Source: Ascidia mentula (Eukaryota; Chordata; Ascidiacea; Phlebobranchia; Ascidiidae). From it: a stretch of DNA of 64,000 bases. Below are positions 62,360 to 64,000 of the stretch, piece after piece. The DNA lies in assembly GCA_947561715.1 (NCBI GenBank), contig OX387199.1, positions 19,411,001-19,475,000 on the forward strand. Direction: 5' to 3'. Under the pieces are notes generated by a model, which was given only the letters and a program-made list of their open reading frames with translations, had not been told where the DNA came from and searched no databases. Position numbers and translations under genes: made by a program. The number at the start of each line of letters is the position of its first letter. Position 1 is the stretch's first letter.

Positions 62360-63735
62360 TCATATCTCGATCGGTCGTAGAACAGGTTTCCGGATGTGAC
62401 GCATGGATGATCCTGGTTCAGTGGGTTTGAATGGGGCGAGGGAGCCGTAAGGACGGGGTATCGGCAATTCCGCCTCATCGTCTGGTATGTAAGCGTTCGG
62501 TCGAGGTTCTGCAGTCGTGGTCGAACCTCCGGCCAGCTGATACTGCTGCTCCTCTTGCTCCACCTAGCGGATATTTAAAGTCGTGTTAAATGTATGCGAA
62601 ACAGATTGTTTTGCCCAAAAATATATTTCTAACGGATCGCCTTGCAACCGGGCAAAAACAACTGCTAAAGTTTAGTATTCTGTGGGAAAACTGCGGCTAT
62701 TATATTGGCTGAATAATGCGCTACACATTATCTTTGCAGAGGAAAACAGTCAAGTACAAACAAAAACATACCATAGCCTTCTCAGCAGCTTGCACTCTAC
62801 GTTGGTCATCAGATCGAAGGGATTTTTCCCATTCAATCGCTATTTCCTCGTTGGGGGCTTCACCCTTTAAAGCAAACAGAATACATGAGGTTAGACAAAA
62901 CACAAAATATGAACCATTTTTTCAGCACTAGAATTTATACAGGTTCACTATAAGGTTAACAGTGTGTTCCAGTATTCTTACAAATGTTTTATGTATAAAC
63001 TACCATTCTAATATTACTGAAGCAGCAACATCCAAAAATGTAAGGAATGCAAGGTTTTAAAAACAGATGCAGTTACTCAATATCATCTCGAAACATCACG
63101 GTGGACCGATTTGGCAGGTCACCATAGCAACACACCTGCTCCATTCTGACGTAACATTGCTCGAGGTCGTTGGTCATTTGTTTTGATTGCTGTTGGAGTT
63201 TCATTGCATCGGCTTGCTTCATGGCGAGCTCTGATACCAGACTCATCATTTTGCGAGTTACATCTTTGATGCGGGATTGGTAATTGTTAACCTGTGGTAT
63301 AGGAGAGTGAGGAGAGTTAATCGACCAATTAGCACAGCAATAATTTTGTTCCGTCTTTATCCAAGTATAATTAAAAGCTTTGCGAGCCCGTATTGCGTCC
63401 AAAACATTCAAATGTTGCAACAAGACAAGACTATTCAGAAAATCCTCTCTAGGGAGTTATGAGCAGTTCGAATCATTTTGCACACACCACCATATATTAT
63501 ATGCATGATTGTACATGTATGAATATCGTATCTGTATGCTAAAGAGGCACAAAAAACGCCTCAGTGGTGTTGTACCCAATAACATTGCGAGACTCGCCTT
63601 TTTAGCCAGCACAAGAGAATCGTCTTTGCCAACATTCACTTTATTGTTGACACGTTCAGTCAGCCGTGACGACTGTTCGAACACGAGGTCACGCTCCAGT
63701 AAATGTTCCTCTTTCTCAGCCAATCGGATTTCAAG
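62360..63735 (-). CDS. CCDC146: CCDC146-like coiled-coil protein, last four exons
   Basis: Exons in gene order: 63735-63598, 63291-63136, 62864-62772 and 62563-62360 (195 residues of the C-terminus). The gene continues beyond the right edge, or its next exon lies further upstream than 64000. The visible part is a long charged coiled coil ([54 protein letters not shown]). It ends in a compact conserved tail, [16 protein letters not shown] - [14 protein letters not shown] - [13 protein letters not shown], which I recognise as CCDC146 (relative of algal MBO2), a centriole and sperm-flagellum protein. Exon phases are all 0. The first intron shown has a GC donor (AAG then GCGAGT) with a normal AG acceptor. 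Confidence 0.8.
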
Positions 63736-64000
63736 CTGAAATGTGCAGCAAAATTTTTGATTTTCATATCCACAGCATTACAAACAACAAGGTTTTCTTG
63801 CGGTGAACTCCCAGTGCAACTCGCTGTGGTATTGCGACAGGTGGTGATTCTCCGTGAGGAAATCACATTCTTATGGGCGCCTGTATGGCTCCACAAACTC
63901 TGTGATTTTATCGGTGCCGATGTCATTTTATTTCTTGTGCTTATCGTTTATCCTAATAGTTTCGTTTCGCGCAAAATACAAATAAGATTATTTTCTGCGG
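63736..64000. other. Intron of the CCDC146-like gene
   Basis: Upstream of the acceptor at 63736; no further exon is identified before the window ends. Confidence 0.45.

Overview
The window is animal nuclear DNA: genes are split by GT-AG introns, most of them short, the base composition is AT-rich, and transposon remnants are dense. A family AA15 lytic polysaccharide monooxygenase with a chitin-binding tail, a beta-1,4-galactosyltransferase, a relaxin/GRL101-type LGR receptor and a CCDC146 homologue point to an invertebrate deuterostome. A tunicate fits best, but this is inference and not proven. No rRNA, tRNA gene or CRISPR array was found.

Layout. 1-1026 (+): the 3' half of an LGR-type GPCR. 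3515-6382 (-): a complete eight-exon AA15 monooxygenase with a Thr-rich linker and a CBM14 domain. 9824-13665 (-), 27353-30515 (-) and 32281-35815 (+): three intact STAND (NB-ARC-like) NTPases of one family. The last two are a head-to-head pair, and a decayed fragment of a fourth lies at 18071-18285. 22195-25686 (+): a complete eight-exon B4GALT. 37310-39821 (+) and 57781-59459 (+): a kinase with intact catalytic residues (of the non-RD class) and its paralogous pseudokinase. 62360-63735 (-): the last four exons of a CCDC146-like flagellar/centriolar protein, with two decayed copies of its last exon at 40.55 and 60.2 kb. All exon models close in frame and their phases agree.

Mobile DNA. A Ty3/gypsy element of CsRn1 type (40922-45035) has two identical 131-bp LTRs and a frameshift in reverse transcriptase. 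A BEL/Pao element (51386-56959) has lost most of its 5' LTR, its protease active site and its integrase core. Between them are an exact 866-bp direct repeat, a diverged 0.4-kb direct repeat and an inverted-repeat element. A hAT-like MITE at 20909-21422 has a perfect 8-bp target duplication. A foldback element (7814-8611) and tRNA-derived SINE pieces are also present.

The most interesting signals are (1) a scatter of hammerhead ribozyme motifs of two families, several with complete cores (3.4, 17.3, 18.7 and 38.6 kb) and several decayed, and (2) the STAND NTPases. Each STAND gene starts with a tiny exon, then one or two short exons that in two genes carry a conserved beta-prone motif (TxIxIxxSxxxSSxIGxG), then one huge exon for the NTPase and a TPR-like tail. 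The motif recalls amyloid signalling motifs that precede STAND NTPases in other lineages. Together with the neighbouring IRAK/RIPK-like kinase and pseudokinase, this could be an innate-immune signalling cluster; the functional link is a hypothesis.
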